This document shows, piece after piece, positions 6,393-8,444 of a DNA stretch of 8,444 nucleotides (positions are counted from its first letter, which is position 1; each line of letters begins with the position of its first letter). The DNA is from CAYMRB01 sp964392615 (GTDB lineage: Bacteria; Planctomycetota; UBA8108). Both the position numbers and the translations under genes were made by a program. The stretch lies in assembly GCA_964392615.1 (NCBI GenBank), contig CAYMRB010000437.1, forward strand, positions 1 to 8,444, given 5' to 3'. The notes below the pieces were generated by a model that saw nothing but the letters and a program-made list of their open reading frames with translations, did not search any database and was not told the DNA's origin.

Positions 6393-7247
6393 TCAATCCT
6401 CGGCGGTCGCCGCCGCCACCGCGTCTTTGCGCGGCCCCTCGAGCGTGAACACGACCTGCCACGCCTGCCAGCGCAGGCCGGGAACGCGCAGCGCGAGCCC
6501 ATCGAGCGCCTCGAGCGCCGACAGGATCACTCCGAAGCCCGGCAGCTTGCGGAACGGCACCCCGAGAAGCGTGAACAGGTGGAAGAAGTGCGGCTCGACC
6601 CGCTCGAAGTACTTCTCCGCCAGTTGGATCTGCGGCTTCTTCAGAATGTGCTGCACCTCCCACGGGGTGCGCAGGTGGGGCGTCATCTTGCGGTACAGGT
6701 GGATGACCGGATTGTGCGCCAACGCCTCGTTGCAGATCACCTTGCCGCCGGGCCGCACGATGCGCGCCAACTCGGCGTAGGTCTTCTCGAGGTCGACATG
6801 GTGCAAGGAGCCGTACTCCGTGACGACATCGAATGAATCGTCCTCGAAGTCGGTGGCCTCGGCATCGCCGATCGCGTACTCGGTGCGGTCGGCCACGCCC
6901 TCGCTTTCGGCGAGCTTGCGGCAGTTGTCGATGGACACGTCAGAGATGTCGAGCCCGACGACCCGTTCGGCGCCCATCTGTGCGATCAGCACGCCGTCCT
7001 GCCCATTGCCGCAGCAGAAGTCGAGCACGGTCTTCCCAGGACAGTTCGCCTCGAACCAGTCGAGCACGAACTTGCGGCTCGCGCGCTCGACCGAGTAGTA
7101 CTTCATGTTCGCCCACAACCGGTTGTTCTTGATCGTGGACTCCATCTCGGGAGACCAGCGCGTGTCAGCGACGTGGGCGTCGTCGGTCACCTCGCGCAGC
7201 TTGTTGTGGAACTCCCGTTCCTCGATCTTCCGCGCTTCCAATTCCAT
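6393..7247 (-). CDS. Class I SAM-dependent methyltransferase
   Basis: This 284-residue Rossmann-fold methyltransferase differs clearly from the other one in the window. Motif I is VLDFCCGNGQDG (74-85), the acidic motif is GLDISDVS (98-105), the middle segment GDAEATDFEDDSFDVV (127-142) is followed by TEYGSLHHV (143-151), and RIVRPGGKVICNEA (162-175) marks strand 5. A charged N-terminal helix (MELEARKIEEREFHNKLRE) precedes the core, and the 100-residue C-terminal part (with HLYRKMTPHLRTPWEV) likely binds the acceptor. The frame is open to 7409, but that would run into the upstream glycosyltransferase; the ATG at 7245-7247 begins the recognisable helix and has AGAGGAG 13 nt upstream. It follows the glycosyltransferase by 50 nt on the same strand, so the two are probably one transcript. 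It likely methylates a glycan component; the acceptor is unknown. Confidence 0.88.
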   Translation of the reverse strand: MELEARKIEEREFHNKLREVTDDAHVADTRWSPEMESTIKNNRLWANMKYYSVERASRKFVLDWFEANCPGKTVLDFCCGNGQDGVLIAQMGAERVVGLDISDVSIDNCRKLAESEGVADRTEYAIGDAEATDFEDDSFDVVTEYGSLHHVDLEKTYAELARIVRPGGKVICNEALAHNPVIHLYRKMTPHLRTPWEVQHILKKPQIQLAEKYFERVEPHFFHLFTLLGVPFRKLPGFGVILSALEALDGLALRVPGLRWQAWQVVFTLEGPRKDAVAAATAED

Positions 7248-7260
7248 TCTGTGCCGCAAG

Positions 7261-7267
7261 CTCCTCT
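7261..7267 (-). promoter_or_regulatory. Candidate ribosome binding site of the leftward methyltransferase
   Basis: On the minus strand this reads AGAGGAG, 13 nt before the ATG at 7247. The spacing is long but it is the only good Shine-Dalgarno match in the 50-nt gap after the glycosyltransferase stop. It supports the 7247 start over the longer frame that begins inside the upstream gene. Confidence 0.45.
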
Positions 7268-7297
7268 GGAGAAACCGGCCCCCTGGCGCACTTCTCT

Positions 7298-8444
7298 TCA
7301 CTCCGTACGGATACCGTAGAGGTTTTCGATCACGCTGGCAACCACCAGCCGCTCGTCGAAGACCTCCTCGGCCAGACGACGCGACCGCGAGCCGAACTCC
7401 CGCCGACACGATTCGTCGTCCATCAGGACCGCGAGCTTGTCAGCCAGAGCGGCGCTATCGCGCACCGGGACGAGGAAGCCGTTCTCTCCGTCCCGGACGA
7501 CCTCGCGACAGCCGACGCTGTCGCAGGTCAGTATCGGCTTCGACATCGCGAGTCCTTCCAGGAGCGTCCGCGGCACTCCCTCGCGGTAATACGACGCCAG
7601 GACGACGACGCTCGCCATCGCGGTGAAAGTCTTGACGTCCTCCCGGAACGTGTCGACCACGACGAGGCGGTCGTGGCGATTGCGCTCGATGTACTCCGGC
7701 GGCACCTCCTCGTCGCTGTCCGGGTCGCGGGGACAGAGCATGACGAAGACCCAGCCGGGATACCGCTCGGTGAGCTCTTGGGACGCCTCGATGAACTCCC
7801 GCACGCCCTTGCTCCACACGAGCCGCGCGGCCACGGTCAGCACCACGGGCGCGTCGGGCGCTATGCCGAGTTCGCGACGCAATGCCGCGATGCGCTCCTG
7901 CGGCACGACGTCCGGCGCGTATTCGCCGAGGTTGATGCCGCCCGACCGGATCACCACGCCTTTCTCAGGCGGAATCAGGCGCTTCTCGACGAAGTACTCG
8001 TAGTCGTCCGGGTTCTGGAACCACGTGCGATCGCTCACTCGCATCGCCAACCGGTAGAGCGGCATCACGAGTCGACGCAGCATCCGCCCCTTGAGATTCG
8101 GCCGCTCCTTGAACACGAAGCCGAGACCGGAGACCAGACACACGATCCGCGGGATGCGCGCCGCTCGAGCCGCGAGGCTGCCGAAGATGTTCGGCTTCAC
8201 CGTCATGTTGTGCACGAGGTCGAAGCGTTCACGCCGGAACACGCGCATGAGGCGCCACAGGAGAAGCAGGTCCGCAACAGGATCGACGAAGCGCGCCATG
8301 GGCACCTGGAGGCACCGCGCACCGAGGCTCTCGAGCCGCTCGCGGTAGTCCCCGGGCGGAACGACGACGGTCACGTCGTGCCCGGCGGCAACGAGGCGGC
8401 GGATCAGATCACCCCGGAAGTGCCACATCGAGAAGGCATCGTTG
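7298..8444 (-). CDS. GT4-family glycosyltransferase, N-terminus beyond right edge
   Basis: This retaining GT-B-fold glycosyltransferase is visible for about 381 residues and is open at the right edge. The first codons in the window read NDAFSMWHFRGDLI, matching the loop that normally follows the first beta strand of this family, so the true start lies upstream and the Met at 8428 is internal. Counting from that Met, GHDVTVVVPPG (16-26) is the second strand, HNMTVKPNIFGS (73-84) resembles the H-x5-KPNI-G region of capsule and PglA-like enzymes, SGLGFVF (100-106) follows, VAARLVWSKGV (199-209) opens the donor domain, EGVPRTLLE (283-291) is the E-x7-E donor motif, and GCREVVRDGENGFLVP (306-321) is the usual end signature. 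It should add a sugar (possibly an N-acetylhexosamine, by family resemblance only) to a lipid-linked glycan on the cytoplasmic side. The methyltransferase lies 50 nt downstream on the same strand. Confidence 0.92.
   Translation of the reverse strand, partial: NDAFSMWHFRGDLIRRLVAAGHDVTVVVPPGDYRERLESLGARCLQVPMARFVDPVADLLLLWRLMRVFRRERFDLVHNMTVKPNIFGSLAARAARIPRIVCLVSGLGFVFKERPNLKGRMLRRLVMPLYRLAMRVSDRTWFQNPDDYEYFVEKRLIPPEKGVVIRSGGINLGEYAPDVVPQERIAALRRELGIAPDAPVVLTVAARLVWSKGVREFIEASQELTERYPGWVFVMLCPRDPDSDEEVPPEYIERNRHDRLVVVDTFREDVKTFTAMASVVVLASYYREGVPRTLLEGLAMSKPILTCDSVGCREVVRDGENGFLVPVRDSAALADKLAVLMDDESCRREFGSRSRRLAEEVFDERLVVASVIENLYGIRTE

Noticed and set aside
7248..7409. N-terminal extension of the leftward methyltransferase to 7409
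   Set aside because: It would overlap the upstream glycosyltransferase coding sequence by 112 bp with low-complexity Arg/Gly-rich sequence; the recognisable helix begins at the ATG at 7247.

Overview
The window is a piece of a surface-polysaccharide (O-antigen, capsule or similar glycan) biosynthesis locus from a high-GC, probably Gram-negative bacterium. Evidence for this is two GT4-type glycosyltransferases, a Wzx-like flippase of the MOP/PST superfamily, two SAM-dependent methyltransferases, two P-loop kinase-like proteins and a HisH-type amidotransferase, with no housekeeping gene in between. Most genes have very strong G/C bias at codon third positions (a hand-counted line in the large kinase gene is about 73% GC). 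No species-level call is possible from the sequence alone.

Layout. On the minus strand at the left are a HisH-like glutaminase (cut by the window edge) and, upstream of it, a GT4 glycosyltransferase; both read leftward. A divergent gap of about 190 bp (1543-1733) then separates them from a rightward block. That block holds a 255-aa P-loop protein, a 523-aa protein joining a nucleotidyltransferase-like domain to a thymidylate-kinase-like domain (its start lies 110 bp inside the previous gene), a 147-bp AT-richer gap with a near-consensus promoter and a long imperfect hairpin, a class I methyltransferase, and a flippase whose TTG start overlaps the methyltransferase. The flippase converges, with 61 bp between, on a leftward pair at the right: a second class I methyltransferase and, upstream of it, a second GT4 glycosyltransferase whose N-terminus lies beyond the right edge.

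How the genes may work together (inference). The glycosyltransferases would extend a repeat unit on an undecaprenyl lipid at the inner membrane, and the methyltransferases would decorate a sugar or other glycan group. The HisH-like protein would supply ammonia from glutamine to a synthase partner outside the window. The flippase would carry the lipid-linked unit to the periplasm. The kinase and nucleotidyltransferase pair is the least understood part; it could phosphorylate or activate a glycan component. The methyltransferase and flippase between 4111 and 6331 look lower in GC (sampled lines 52-63%) than the flanks (67-73%), consistent with a mosaic locus assembled by transfer. No tRNA, rRNA, CRISPR array or insertion sequence was seen.
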